A stretch of 64,000 nucleotides of DNA from an uncultured Cytophagales bacterium (GTDB lineage: Bacteria > Bacteroidota > Bacteroidia > Cytophagales > Cyclobacteriaceae). The DNA lies in NCBI GenBank assembly GCA_913057175.1, contig CAJXNP010000004.1, positions 62,001-126,000 on the forward strand, given 5' to 3'. Numbering within the stretch: the first letter of the stretch is position 1; the number at the start of each line of letters is the position of its first letter. Of this stretch, positions 14,444 through 23,694 are shown one piece after another. A model generated the notes under the pieces. The model made no database searches and was not told the DNA's origin. It saw only the letters and a list, made by a program, of their open reading frames with translations. Made by a program: the position numbers and the translations under genes.

Positions 14444-16816
14444 ATGAAAAACCCTTCCAAACCCTACTTGTGGATTATCTATCTCTGCATTTTTCTTACC
14501 TACACAAATTGCCATGCACAATCAAACGTTGCTATTCCTGATGAATGGCTAATATTAGGCCCCATTCCTGTTTCATCCGGCCAGGAAGGATATGTCAATG
14601 AGGAAAAACAAATGGAGGCCTTTAACACCAATTACCTCGACCCGGCTGTTCTTGAAAAAGTAAAAGAAGGACAAGACATAACCATTGATGGGAAAAGTTA
14701 TTTCTGGAAAAAGGAAAAAGCCAATGGAGACATTGTAAACGTTGATGCCATCTACGATTCTGTTGATTTTGCATCCGCTTATGGATGGGTGGAATTTAAA
14801 TCAGATAAGGATCAGGACGTTTTGCTGGGTGTGGGGAGTGACGATGGCATAAAGATTTGGTTAAATGGAGAACTGGCCCACGAAAATTGGGTTCCCCGAG
14901 GCGTCAATCTCGATGATGACCTTGTACCAGTATCGTTAAAAAAGGGCACCAACAGATTGCTTCTAAAAGTTCAGGATATGAGCATGGGTTGGGGATTTGC
15001 CTGTCGCATATTTTTGCAGGAGGATTATCCTGATAAACTGGTCGAAGCTGCCGGTGAGGGAGAAATGGAAATGGTGAACTTGCTGCTATCAAGGGGAGTG
15101 GATATCAATGCTGAAAATGCAGTAGGCCTGACTGCGCTTAACCTCGCAAAAATCCAGGGAAGGGAGGATATCGTTGACCAATTAATTGAAAAAGGGGCTG
15201 ATCCGGCGATCCCTATTCCTCCAAAAGAACAGATGGCTGACTATTATTTTCAGGATATGATTGGAAAGAATGAACCTGGTGCTGCAATATTGGTTACAAA
15301 GGATGGCCAGGTCATTTATAAAAAGGGGTTTGGCTTGGCAAACATTGAGGAGGGTATTCCGATCACACCGGAAACAGAATTTCGAATCGGCTCCATTACC
15401 AAGCAATTTACCGCTGCAGCGATCCTGAAATTGGTGGAAGATGAAAAGATCGACCTGGATGATCCATTATCCAAATTCATTCCCGATTATCCAAGAGGAG
15501 AGGAAGTAACCATTCATCATTTACTGACACATACATCCGGCATTAAGAGCTATACAGACAAGATGAATTTTCAGGAAGATATTGAGTTGACCAAGCCGAT
15601 TTCCAGTGAAGAAGACCATATCGAAAGTTTCAAATATGACACCTTCAATTTTGATCCCGGCACTTCCTGGTCTTACAATAATTCGGGATATTTTTTGCTC
15701 GGATACATCATTGGACAGGTTTCCGGAAAGTCCTATGGTGATTATTTACATGAACAATATTTCAAGCCCATTGGAATGGATCATACCGGATTGCACCATC
15801 TGGATGTAAAACTTGATCATGAAGCAACCGGTTATGGATTCGAGGATGGTAAGGCTTCCGTGGCGCCCAATTGGGAAATGACCTGGGCTGGGGGCGCCGG
15901 CGCTATGTATTCGACCGTAGATGATCTCTTCAAATGGAATGAGGCATTATTCAATGGAAAAGTATTGAATGACGAAAGCCTAAAGGTAGCTTTTACCCCG
16001 GTGGTTTTGAACAATGGCAAAGAAGCGATGCCTAAATATGGATACGGATGGATGATAGGTGAATTACGAGGTTGGGAGGATATTTCACATGGAGGCGGAT
16101 TACCGGGATTTATTACATTTTTGACAAGATTTCCGGAACATAATGTAACCGTGGCTATTCTGACGAATGCTGCTCCTCAAAATAAAATGAATCCGCAACA
16201 GGCATCATATGATCTTACTGAGATCTTTTTCTGGGAAGACATGGATAAGCTTCCAACAAAAATTGTGGATGAAAATGCCGATGTTACAGCATATAAAGAT
16301 TATGTGGGACGGTATGAGTATATGCAAGGTATGATTCTTACCGTATCGACAGAAGATAAACATTTATATGCACAATTGACTGGACAGCAAAGATTTGAGA
16401 TTTTTCCTGAAGGTAATGATAAGTTTTTCTGGAAAGTGGTAGATGCTCAGGTAGAATTTGTCAGGGATGAAGCGGGGAAAGTTACTCATGTGGTCCACAC
16501 ACAGGGAGGCCAGTCATTTGAAGCTCCTCTGATTGAGGAAGAAGAGCCCGTTGTCATCAATTCCGATATTTTAGATCATTATGTGGGAATTTACGATCTC
16601 AACGGCAGGAATGTCAATGTAACGAAAGAAAATGACCAACTATGGGTACAGGTAACAGGTCAGCCAAAATTTCACTTGCTACCACGATCAGAATCGGAGT
16701 TTTTCCTCAAAGAAGTTGTGGCGAGCTTTACATTCGTAAAAAATGGCAGTGGCGAGTATGACAAAATTATTTTGGTTCAGGGTGGAAATACGCTGGATTT
16801 GATGAGGAAGGAATGA
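14444..16816 (+). CDS. serine hydrolase (class C beta-lactamase fold) with ankyrin repeats
   Basis: A 790-residue exported protein. After a signal peptide (to about residue 26, NCHAQ) comes a beta-rich domain (about 35-200) with a PA14-like sugar-binding look (LLGVGSDDGIKIWLNGEL). Two ankyrin repeats follow (about 205-260, GEMEMVNLLLSRGVDINAEN, GREDIVDQLIEKGADP). The catalytic domain has SITK at 317-320, YNN at 411-413 and HGG at about 549-551, the active-site triad motifs of the class C/DD-peptidase fold. Two C-terminal lipocalin-like units (about 600-690 and 700-790) repeat TGQ(Q/P)xF. The relatives are mostly esterases or D-aminopeptidases. ATG 14432 is an alternative start. Confidence 0.88.
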   Translation: MKNPSKPYLWIIYLCIFLTYTNCHAQSNVAIPDEWLILGPIPVSSGQEGYVNEEKQMEAFNTNYLDPAVLEKVKEGQDITIDGKSYFWKKEKANGDIVNVDAIYDSVDFASAYGWVEFKSDKDQDVLLGVGSDDGIKIWLNGELAHENWVPRGVNLDDDLVPVSLKKGTNRLLLKVQDMSMGWGFACRIFLQEDYPDKLVEAAGEGEMEMVNLLLSRGVDINAENAVGLTALNLAKIQGREDIVDQLIEKGADPAIPIPPKEQMADYYFQDMIGKNEPGAAILVTKDGQVIYKKGFGLANIEEGIPITPETEFRIGSITKQFTAAAILKLVEDEKIDLDDPLSKFIPDYPRGEEVTIHHLLTHTSGIKSYTDKMNFQEDIELTKPISSEEDHIESFKYDTFNFDPGTSWSYNNSGYFLLGYIIGQVSGKSYGDYLHEQYFKPIGMDHTGLHHLDVKLDHEATGYGFEDGKASVAPNWEMTWAGGAGAMYSTVDDLFKWNEALFNGKVLNDESLKVAFTPVVLNNGKEAMPKYGYGWMIGELRGWEDISHGGGLPGFITFLTRFPEHNVTVAILTNAAPQNKMNPQQASYDLTEIFFWEDMDKLPTKIVDENADVTAYKDYVGRYEYMQGMILTVSTEDKHLYAQLTGQQRFEIFPEGNDKFFWKVVDAQVEFVRDEAGKVTHVVHTQGGQSFEAPLIEEEEPVVINSDILDHYVGIYDLNGRNVNVTKENDQLWVQVTGQPKFHLLPRSESEFFLKEVVASFTFVKNGSGEYDKIILVQGGNTLDLMRKE

Positions 16817-16867
16817 AACCACCCTTATTTTCTTAGTTCGATATTGACATGATAAGATTCCTCGCTT

Positions 16868-17230
16868 ATGAATATAGAGTTCCTTGTAAAAGATTGGTTT
16901 GACAAATGGGAAAAAGGGGATTTTCATCGTTTGCCCATTTCAGAAAATTTCAGGCACACCAGTCCATTCGGAACGATCGATGGCAAAATAAAATATCTGA
17001 ACCTGGTAGAGGAAAACAAGGACAAATTCCTTGGCTATCAATTCATTCTTCACGATGCAATTTATGAAAACGACAAAGCTTGTGTGCGGTACACTGCAGT
17101 GCAGGGTGATTTCAGGTTGGATGTGAGTGAATGGTACTATGCAAAAGACAACTTGATTGAGGAAATTATCGCTTATTACCATATCGGAGAAATTCGGGAA
17201 GAAAGGAAGCTGGAAGGCCAGGATGATTGA
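16868..17230 (+). CDS. NTF2-like (SnoaL-fold) protein
   Basis: A 120-residue protein with the alternating pattern of the NTF2-like fold: an N-terminal helix (VKDWFDKWEKGDFHRLPIS), a GTIDGKIKYLNL loop and C-terminal strands (ACVRYTAVQGDFRLDVSEWY, NLIEEIIAYYHIGE). Many such proteins act as small-molecule-binding or isomerase domains; nothing here fixes the substrate. It is followed after 30 bases by a YciI-like gene, probably in one transcript. Confidence 0.75.
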   Translation: MNIEFLVKDWFDKWEKGDFHRLPISENFRHTSPFGTIDGKIKYLNLVEENKDKFLGYQFILHDAIYENDKACVRYTAVQGDFRLDVSEWYYAKDNLIEEIIAYYHIGEIREERKLEGQDD

Positions 17231-17260
17231 AAATACAATTGTATTAAAAATGTATCAACT

Positions 17261-17539
17261 ATGCACTACATCCTTTTTTACAAAGTTGTAGACAATTTTA
17301 TCGAAAAGCGGGCGATGTACCGCGATGATCATTTAAAACTTGTCAGAGAAGCCCATACGCAGGGAAACCTTGTCATGGCGGGGGCTTTGGCGGAACCTGC
17401 CAACGAAGCTGTACTTGTTTTCAAGGGCGACACCCCAAAAATTGCTGAAGACTTTGCACTCAGTGATCCTTATGTGAAAAATGGATTGATTACAAATTGG
17501 GAGATCAGGCCATGGAATGTGGTTGTTGGAGGAGCCTAA
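17261..17539 (+). CDS. YciI-like protein
   Basis: A 92-residue protein of the YciI family, a ferredoxin-like alpha/beta fold with a His/Asp pair near the putative active site: MYRDDHLKLVREAHTQGNLVMAGAL, then VLVFKGDTPKIAEDFALSDPY and the C-terminal ITNWEIRPWNVV. Family members are small, dimeric and mostly of unknown function. Its close spacing after the NTF2-like gene suggests one transcript. Confidence 0.88.
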   Translation: MHYILFYKVVDNFIEKRAMYRDDHLKLVREAHTQGNLVMAGALAEPANEAVLVFKGDTPKIAEDFALSDPYVKNGLITNWEIRPWNVVVGGA

Positions 17540-17693
17540 ATTCAGGTTTTTTGTCATTCTAATCCGTTTCGAATCACACATTAAAAATGAGTGGATCAAA
17601 AAGTGAAAAAGATTAATCCAAAGCACATTTTTAAAGTTGATTGCTTACCTTAAGGGTCAATTTAAAAGTTGAATTTTTAGACCTGAAAAACAT

Positions 17694-18641
17694 ATGAGAT
17701 TTCAAGCCATTCTTTTTCTATTGATTAGTACGATTCTTTTCAGTCCGGTTTTCGCTCAAACGGCTGATAATGAATATAATAACCGATCCTTCTTACTCCG
17801 GGATGAGGGTTTGTCCCAGCTTAGCTATGTCAGCCTGAGTGAACCAGAAAGCAACTGGCATCAAGCTGTTCCGAAAGGCAGGGACTTACAACTGGTAGGA
17901 AAGGGAAGGGTCCTGATCGGTACAGAGTCTGGCTATGAAGAGAGGATGATCAGCACAGGGGAGAAGGTTTCTGAACAGACATCCTTTCCCGGAACAATCG
18001 CTGCAAGAAAGTTGAAGAATGGCAATATCCTTTTGGTTGGAGCAGACTGGCAGGACGAAAAAGGAATTGTTTTACTTGAGATAAATGATAATGGAACCAT
18101 TAAAAATAGAATAGTTTACCCGGATTATAATTACGCGCGGTTAGTTCGTGAAACGTCGGAAAATACATTTATCATCACTTCCAATGACATCGTTTTTGAA
18201 GGAAGCAAAGATGGAAAAATCCTGTGGAAAGCAAACGTCGAGTCAGAGCGTGCTCCCCATGCCTGGCAGGGTTTGCGGCTGGCCAATGGCAGCACCATCC
18301 TGGCGAGCGGATACGGTGGGTCTGTTCAGCAGTTTGATTTGGAAGGAAATTTATATCGGAAAATTACCGGGCCGGATGAGGTAAATCCCAATTTTTATTC
18401 AGGCATGCAAATCCTTTCAAACGGCAACATTGTTATTGCCAACTGGCAGGGACATGGGCCTGACCGGGGTGAAAGCGGTAAGCAATTACTCGAATATTCA
18501 CCGGATGGTGAGCTGGTCTGGTCCTGGCAGCAAGATCCCGAACAATTTTCTTCCCTTCAGGGAGTGATCGTCCTCGATGGTTTAGATACCGACCTGCTGC
18601 ATGTGGAAGATGAAAACGGTGTATTGAATCCGATTGAATAA
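17694..18641 (+). CDS. exported beta-propeller-like protein
   Basis: A 315-residue exported protein with a signal peptide ending VFAQ (about residue 22). The rest consists of repeated blades with the pattern of PQQ/arylsulfotransferase-type propellers: GKGRVLIGTESGYEERMIS, LKNGNILLVGADW, ENTFIITSNDIVFEG, LANGSTILASGYGGSVQQFD, LSNGNIVIANWQGHGPD, SPDGELVWSW. No catalytic His of arylsulfotransferases is evident, so a binding or structural role is equally possible. The NTF2-like exported protein follows 30 bases downstream. Confidence 0.7.
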   Translation: MRFQAILFLLISTILFSPVFAQTADNEYNNRSFLLRDEGLSQLSYVSLSEPESNWHQAVPKGRDLQLVGKGRVLIGTESGYEERMISTGEKVSEQTSFPGTIAARKLKNGNILLVGADWQDEKGIVLLEINDNGTIKNRIVYPDYNYARLVRETSENTFIITSNDIVFEGSKDGKILWKANVESERAPHAWQGLRLANGSTILASGYGGSVQQFDLEGNLYRKITGPDEVNPNFYSGMQILSNGNIVIANWQGHGPDRGESGKQLLEYSPDGELVWSWQQDPEQFSSLQGVIVLDGLDTDLLHVEDENGVLNPIE

Positions 18642-18670
18642 ATTCCAAGACCCAAAAATTCACCTTCCAC

Positions 18671-19138
18671 ATGTTAAAACTAAGGTTCACCCTCAATTTG
18701 TTCGCCATCCTAGTTTTGCTTTCATCCGTGGCATACGCCCAGGAAGCCACGAAGGAGCACAAAGATTCACTCAATTCAATCGTTCAGAAATATTATGATT
18801 TAAACGTCAAGGTATTTCAAGCCAATTCCACTGTTGACGATATCGATCATGTTTTTGATCTGTTTACTGAAGATTTTACCTATGTTCATCCAAAATATGG
18901 TGGCACCTATTCGCGTCAGGACCTTTATGATGGTTATGTACGCAACCAGCAAAATGGAGCCTACAATGGCAGTATCACAGGAATTAAAATTGACAATCAG
19001 ATAACTGGTTTGAATGCTGTAGTAACAGAAAAAAGGTTTATTGAAAGAACAGAAATCGGTGCAAAAGAAGGCAATCCGGAAATGACCCTTTTTGAATTTA
19101 AAGAAGGCAAAATATCAAGGATTTATGAATATTGGTGA
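18671..19138 (+). CDS. exported NTF2-like protein
   Basis: A 155-residue protein with a signal peptide (to about residue 23, VAYAQ) and an NTF2-like domain: helix KDSLNSIVQKYYDLNVKVF, then LFTEDFTYVHPKYGG, RQDLYDGYVRNQQNGAY and the closing strand EFKEGKISRIYEYW. It lies 30 bases after the propeller gene and is probably cotranscribed. Function unknown. Confidence 0.75.
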   Translation: MLKLRFTLNLFAILVLLSSVAYAQEATKEHKDSLNSIVQKYYDLNVKVFQANSTVDDIDHVFDLFTEDFTYVHPKYGGTYSRQDLYDGYVRNQQNGAYNGSITGIKIDNQITGLNAVVTEKRFIERTEIGAKEGNPEMTLFEFKEGKISRIYEYW

Positions 19139-19202
19139 TCTGTGAAGAGACTTCCTAAAACTTAACATGAGAGAGGGTTATAAAAAGTATTAATCGTAAG
19201 AT

Positions 19203-19928
19203 ATGAAAATTTGCCTTGCTCAAATTGAACCCTTCAGAAGTGATATTGAAAAGAATCTTTCCAGGCATAAAAAAATGATCGAAATGGCTGACGATAATGA
19301 CTGGGATATGATCATTTTTCCCGAATTATCATTGACCGGTTACGAACCATCCACGGCAAAAGATTTGGCGATTCAAAAGAATGATAGCAGGCTTGATGAT
19401 TTCCAGCAAATAAGCAATGCAAGGAATGTTTTAATTGGGGTGGGCGCTCCTACAAAATGTCAGGCAGGCATTTGCATTAGCATGATTATTTTTCAACCAA
19501 ATCAGGCCAGGCAGATCTATTCCAAAAAGTATCTGCATAAGGATGAGGAAGATTTTTTTGTGATTGGAGAGAATCACGACCTCCTAACCATTAAAAATAA
19601 AAAATTAGCTTTAGCTATTTGTTACGAATTATCTGTTCCGGAACATTCTGAAAATGCTGTGAAAAATGGAGCTGAGATCTACCTGGCTAGTGTAGCAAAA
19701 ACTAAAAACGGAGTAGAGAAAGCCTCGGAAACTTTGTCTGAAATTGCCAGGAGATATTCCATGACGGTTTTAATGTCGAATTGTGTTGGTCCTTCCGAAG
19801 ATGGCATATGCGCTGGGAATTCTGCTGTATGGAATTCCAAAGGTGAAGAGGTTGGGAAATTAGACGACCATAGGGAGGGGTTGCTGATCTTTGATACAGA
19901 AACAAATAAAACGAGTTCATTAATTTGA
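19203..19928 (+). CDS. carbon-nitrogen hydrolase (nitrilase superfamily)
   Basis: A 241-residue single-domain member of the nitrilase superfamily. The catalytic triad is visible: Glu41 in FPELSLTGYE, a Lys near 109 in YSKKYLHKDEED, and Cys140 in LAICYELSVPEH. The length is at the short end of the family and there is no extra domain, so an aliphatic or N-carbamoyl amidase is more likely than NAD synthetase or apolipoprotein N-acyltransferase. No neighbour indicates the substrate. Confidence 0.9.
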   Translation: MKICLAQIEPFRSDIEKNLSRHKKMIEMADDNDWDMIIFPELSLTGYEPSTAKDLAIQKNDSRLDDFQQISNARNVLIGVGAPTKCQAGICISMIIFQPNQARQIYSKKYLHKDEEDFFVIGENHDLLTIKNKKLALAICYELSVPEHSENAVKNGAEIYLASVAKTKNGVEKASETLSEIARRYSMTVLMSNCVGPSEDGICAGNSAVWNSKGEEVGKLDDHREGLLIFDTETNKTSSLI

Positions 19929-20025
19929 ATTGATAAGATTATTTTAAAGGTTAATATCAAATCGATTAATTTGATTGTTTTGAATTCATATTTCGTTTAA
20001 CTTTCTCTCTGCCATATAGTTAACA

Positions 20026-21156
20026 ATGAAAATTTCACCTAAAACCCAGATTCAAATTAACCAGGTGTTGATCATCACTGTTTTTTGGATAGTTTGTGGT
20101 ATTTTCTTTTCATTATATAAATGTATCAACTATGATGTTGACTCGTCCACATTCCTTTTCATTGTCCCATTCAATTATACGCTTGGTAAATTTATCTTGG
20201 TTAACTCGGTTGGCCCCGCTTTTGGGGGAATAGTTGGAGGAGGATTTCTGACCCTGTATCTAAATGAAAAGTTTAAAAGCCGCAGTTACGGTTTTTTTAT
20301 CCTTTATAACCTAATGTTTTTCTTCGTATTTATTTTTACCCTTAATACGGTAGTATCTTATTTCTTTTTATACCATGAAAAAATTGTCACAAGCGATAAT
20401 AGCTTCCGTGAAGCACTTCGCTTACTTGTATTTGACCCCTATGCCATTCGTAATGTTTTCACCTGGTTGATCATTGCTGTTTTTACTCTTCAAAGTTTTA
20501 AAATCTATGAAAAGTATGGACATGGAATAATGCTTTCCATGTTTCTTGGAAAATTCCATCGACCACATGAGGTTCAGAGAATTTTTATGTTTCTGGATTT
20601 GAGCAATTCTACCTCTCTGGCAGAACGACTTGGCCATGTTCGTTTTTTTGAATTATTACGGGATTTTTATTTTGACATTACGGATCCCATCCTGAATTCC
20701 AAGGGGCAGATCTATCAATATGTTGGAGATGAAGTGGTCATTTCCTGGGCTCTGTCTGGCGATCCGCATTGTTTAGATTGTTTTTTCAGGATTGCAGAAG
20801 CAATTGATCAACGAAGGCACATTTATCTGGAAAAGTATGGCGTGCAACCCGATTTCAAAGGAGCGATTCATAAGGGAGCAGTGGTCATAGGAGAGATGGG
20901 AGTGATCAAGAAGGAAATTGTCTATTCCGGCGATATACTGAATACCACTTCACGGATTGTCGAGCAATGTAAAATTTATCAGCAAAAGTTGATTGCGTCA
21001 AGTGACGCATTGGAATTGTTTGAATCTGTCAAACTTAAAACATACCAATTATTGCCTCTTGGCAATATGACATTGAGGGGCAAAAGTCAATCGATTGAAT
21101 TGTTTGGGGTCGAGAGAGTAACCGAATTAAGCAAATCAGAATTGATCAATGTTTAA
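20026..21156 (+). CDS. membrane-bound adenylate/guanylate cyclase
   Basis: A 376-residue protein with four hydrophobic segments in the first 160 residues (for example VLIITVFWIVCGIFFSLY and a Gly-rich FGGIVGGGFLTLYL) followed by a class III nucleotide cyclase domain (about 180-355). Metal-binding Asp residues sit in FMFLDLSNSTSLAERLG and YVGDEVVISW, and GAVVIGEMG, DILNTTSRIVEQCK and the closing LRGKSQSIELFGV are typical. The cyclic nucleotide cannot be told from the sequence. The gene is transcribed alone with AT-rich flanks. Confidence 0.88.
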   Translation: MKISPKTQIQINQVLIITVFWIVCGIFFSLYKCINYDVDSSTFLFIVPFNYTLGKFILVNSVGPAFGGIVGGGFLTLYLNEKFKSRSYGFFILYNLMFFFVFIFTLNTVVSYFFLYHEKIVTSDNSFREALRLLVFDPYAIRNVFTWLIIAVFTLQSFKIYEKYGHGIMLSMFLGKFHRPHEVQRIFMFLDLSNSTSLAERLGHVRFFELLRDFYFDITDPILNSKGQIYQYVGDEVVISWALSGDPHCLDCFFRIAEAIDQRRHIYLEKYGVQPDFKGAIHKGAVVIGEMGVIKKEIVYSGDILNTTSRIVEQCKIYQQKLIASSDALELFESVKLKTYQLLPLGNMTLRGKSQSIELFGVERVTELSKSELINV

Positions 21157-21294
21157 CTTTTAAGGGCTTACCAGAAAGCAATGGTATTGGCTATTGCCCG
21201 AAAATCACTAAATTCGGTATTTATACCTATGTCGATAGGTAGCAAATGATCATAACACTCTTGTTAAAAGGTTCTTTTTTCTAAGCATTTTTAA

Positions 21295-22080
21295 ATGAAG
21301 TTTTTTCTCCACCTGTTGAAATGGTTATTTCTATGTCTTTTGGGAATTTTTCTAATCGTTTTTCTTCTGTTGGCTTGTGATCGTGATCGCCATTCTGCAA
21401 TCTCAGGTGACGTTGAAAAAGGCTCAATTGTACCACAAAAGGAAATTGAACAAGATGTTGACTCCAGTCATTATTATACCCTGTTAGAGGAATTTGGAAC
21501 AAATAAGAAGCTCGCCGAAGGATTTGAGTGGCAATGTCTGCTGGCCTTATCCCACTACCCTGAATTAAAAGAAACTCCCATCAGCTTTCTGGTAAAACCT
21601 GCTTTTCTTCCGCTTGCCTCCCGGCCTGATCCGGTTAGCATATTATTTCCATGGATTGATCGACAATATCTCGTAATCATCAGCAGTGCTTCTGAAGATT
21701 TCTTTGAGCCAATCCTTTTGCAGAATACCCCTTTCAATGAACAAATCGGGATTATTGGTCATGAACTTGCGCACACAACCTACTATCTCGATAAAAATTC
21801 CTTGCAAATTGTCAAGATCGCATACAACTATCAGTTCGATAATCAATTCAGGATCGAGTTCGAACGCGAGGCTGATAAAATAGCCATTGCCCATGGGTTG
21901 GGCTATCAGATGTATGACTTTGCATTTTTTGTTCGCAAGGCATTTGGTGACACGCAGGAGAAAATAGCTTCTGAGGAAGGGAATATGTATCTAAGTCCAA
22001 AAGAGATTGCTGCTGAAATGGATAAATATTCATTTTACAGGGAGCCTCTCGATAGTGCGCATACTTACTTTATAAAGTAA
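21295..22080 (+). CDS. membrane-anchored zinc metallopeptidase-like protein
   Basis: A 261-residue protein with an N-terminal hydrophobic stretch (about 5-30) ending FLLLAC, which could be a lipobox. HELAH at about 158-162 and a downstream EFEREADK form the gluzincin-type pattern HExxH ... E. The family is not clear; the fold looks like the M48-type or a domesticated relative without the long membrane domain. It converges with the GH8 gene and shares a hairpin terminator with it. Confidence 0.7.
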   Translation: MKFFLHLLKWLFLCLLGIFLIVFLLLACDRDRHSAISGDVEKGSIVPQKEIEQDVDSSHYYTLLEEFGTNKKLAEGFEWQCLLALSHYPELKETPISFLVKPAFLPLASRPDPVSILFPWIDRQYLVIISSASEDFFEPILLQNTPFNEQIGIIGHELAHTTYYLDKNSLQIVKIAYNYQFDNQFRIEFEREADKIAIAHGLGYQMYDFAFFVRKAFGDTQEKIASEEGNMYLSPKEIAAEMDKYSFYREPLDSAHTYFIK

Positions 22081-22081
22081 A

Positions 22082-22118
22082 AAACAATCGTCTTTGCATT
22101 ACACAAAGACGATTGTTT
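22082..22118. terminator. bidirectional hairpin terminator
   Basis: Perfect 15-base stem AAACAATCGTCTTTG (22082-22096) and CAAAGACGATTGTTT (22104-22118) with a 7-base loop, exactly between the converging metallopeptidase-like and GH8 genes. A-rich and T-rich flanks on either side make it usable in both directions. Confidence 0.85.
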
Positions 22119-22141
22119 AAAATTGATTAGCTGAAAAATTC

Positions 22142-23593
22142 TTAAAGAGTCGGTTTTTGAAAATTGCCGGTCATGGTAAATAGATACAATACCCGGGTAT
22201 TAAAATTAAACCAGTAATTGTCGTTCAATTTGTTCATCTCTTCGGCAAACTTATTTGATAGGGCGGGGGAGCTTGTCATGGCAGATACGGAGAATCCACC
22301 TAGAAATGCACTGTTCAGACCATTTGTTCCAATCGCTTCGCCATCGAGCTCATAACCATCCACTAAGTTTGTAGGTCCGACTCCATTTGCCCAGCTCGCA
22401 ACTTTGGTACACCATGCCTTGGCCTCCGAGTTACCATTCCAAAGATAGTCCAGCGCCATCCTCCATGGAACACGGCAGGCATCGTAGCCAAAATGTCCGG
22501 CTCTTCCACCAGGTCCGGGATCGCCATCGGCAGTTTGCCAGTCAGGGACAAGTCCCGTATCCGGATGGGCAGATGCATTTAAAATGATATAACTGTCATC
22601 TGCCAGCTCATCCCAGATGACATCTCCTGAAACATCCGCAAAAACCCTGAAAAATGCTGGAGTATAATACTGAATATCGGTCATTTCACATCCTCCCCAC
22701 GGGTTAATAGAATAGCCTGGGTAAAGAACATTTACAGTTTGACCGTCAACGGTGCATGTTGTCAAAACCGAACTGCTGAGTATCTCAATAATTTCTTTTG
22801 CTTCATTCAGGTATGAGTCTCCCCAATGCTGGCTCGCAACAATCAGGGAAAAGGCAACATCGATATCACCATCGGTGGCACTTCCCGGGTCTTCTACTCC
22901 GTCACATGTCACCAGCCAGGCCATCATGTTATTCGCTGTAGCGGATTTTTTAGCCTTGTAAAAATTCAATAAACCATCAAATGTATCTTTGTCCTCTGCA
23001 TAGGCGGAAAGCAACATTCCGAAACCGATTGCTTCTACCCTTGTTTCGCTGGATGGATCTGCAATCATACGATAACCATCGTTACAGGGTCGCATTTGTG
23101 AACTTTTGTACCGGTTGTATTCGCTACTTGCTAATGATGAACTGATTGTCGAGGGCAAATATCCATTAGGGTAACCTAATAGCTGGTTTGACAATGTGAT
23201 ATCTTTTCTAACGCTTGTTGATTCCTCTTTTAAAATGGTTCCTGCTACGGAACCGATCACATTGTAATCTCCATTCAATAGTTCCTCTAAAACTGTGAAG
23301 TAAACAGTTTTTTCAGTTCCGGTGATTGAAATGTTATTTAAATCAAATTCAGCAATGCCATTTTCATCCGTGAGCTGGCTTTCAATCGCGTGGTCAGGAT
23401 TGCTTCCATCCGGTTCTGTTGAGGGCTGTTCAAAAACATATACATAAATGTTTTGCTGATTTCCGCCTGAGCCATTTTTAACAGTTATTTCTGCAGATGC
23501 TTCGACATTTACGGATGGTTCCTCCTCACCGCTACATCCTGAAAAGTTAATAAATGAAATAAATGATAAGGTAAATACCAATAACTTTTTCAT
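22142..23593 (-). CDS. glycoside hydrolase family 8 lipoprotein
   Basis: A 483-residue lipoprotein (signal ends FINFSGC). An N-terminal beta-sandwich-like domain (about 28-130) precedes the alpha/alpha-barrel of GH8 (about 140-480). The probable acid Glu lies near 187 in RVEAIGFGMLLSAY, and the conserved Asp cluster TDGDIDVAFSLIVASQHWG follows near 241. GH8 contains endoglucanases, lichenases, chitosanases and exo-oligoxylanases; the nearby GH10 gene favours xylan. The start is the ATG at 23593; a GTG two codons upstream is less likely. Confidence 0.9.
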   Translation of the reverse strand: MKKLLVFTLSFISFINFSGCSGEEEPSVNVEASAEITVKNGSGGNQQNIYVYVFEQPSTEPDGSNPDHAIESQLTDENGIAEFDLNNISITGTEKTVYFTVLEELLNGDYNVIGSVAGTILKEESTSVRKDITLSNQLLGYPNGYLPSTISSSLASSEYNRYKSSQMRPCNDGYRMIADPSSETRVEAIGFGMLLSAYAEDKDTFDGLLNFYKAKKSATANNMMAWLVTCDGVEDPGSATDGDIDVAFSLIVASQHWGDSYLNEAKEIIEILSSSVLTTCTVDGQTVNVLYPGYSINPWGGCEMTDIQYYTPAFFRVFADVSGDVIWDELADDSYIILNASAHPDTGLVPDWQTADGDPGPGGRAGHFGYDACRVPWRMALDYLWNGNSEAKAWCTKVASWANGVGPTNLVDGYELDGEAIGTNGLNSAFLGGFSVSAMTSSPALSNKFAEEMNKLNDNYWFNFNTRVLYLFTMTGNFQKPTL

Positions 23594-23694
23594 ATCCACT
23601 TTCGACCATTTAGTAAACTAATTTAAATAGTCAATTTGACAAAAAGGTAACTCGTTTGGACACAATAAATTATTTCGAATAGAAAAAAGTGAAA

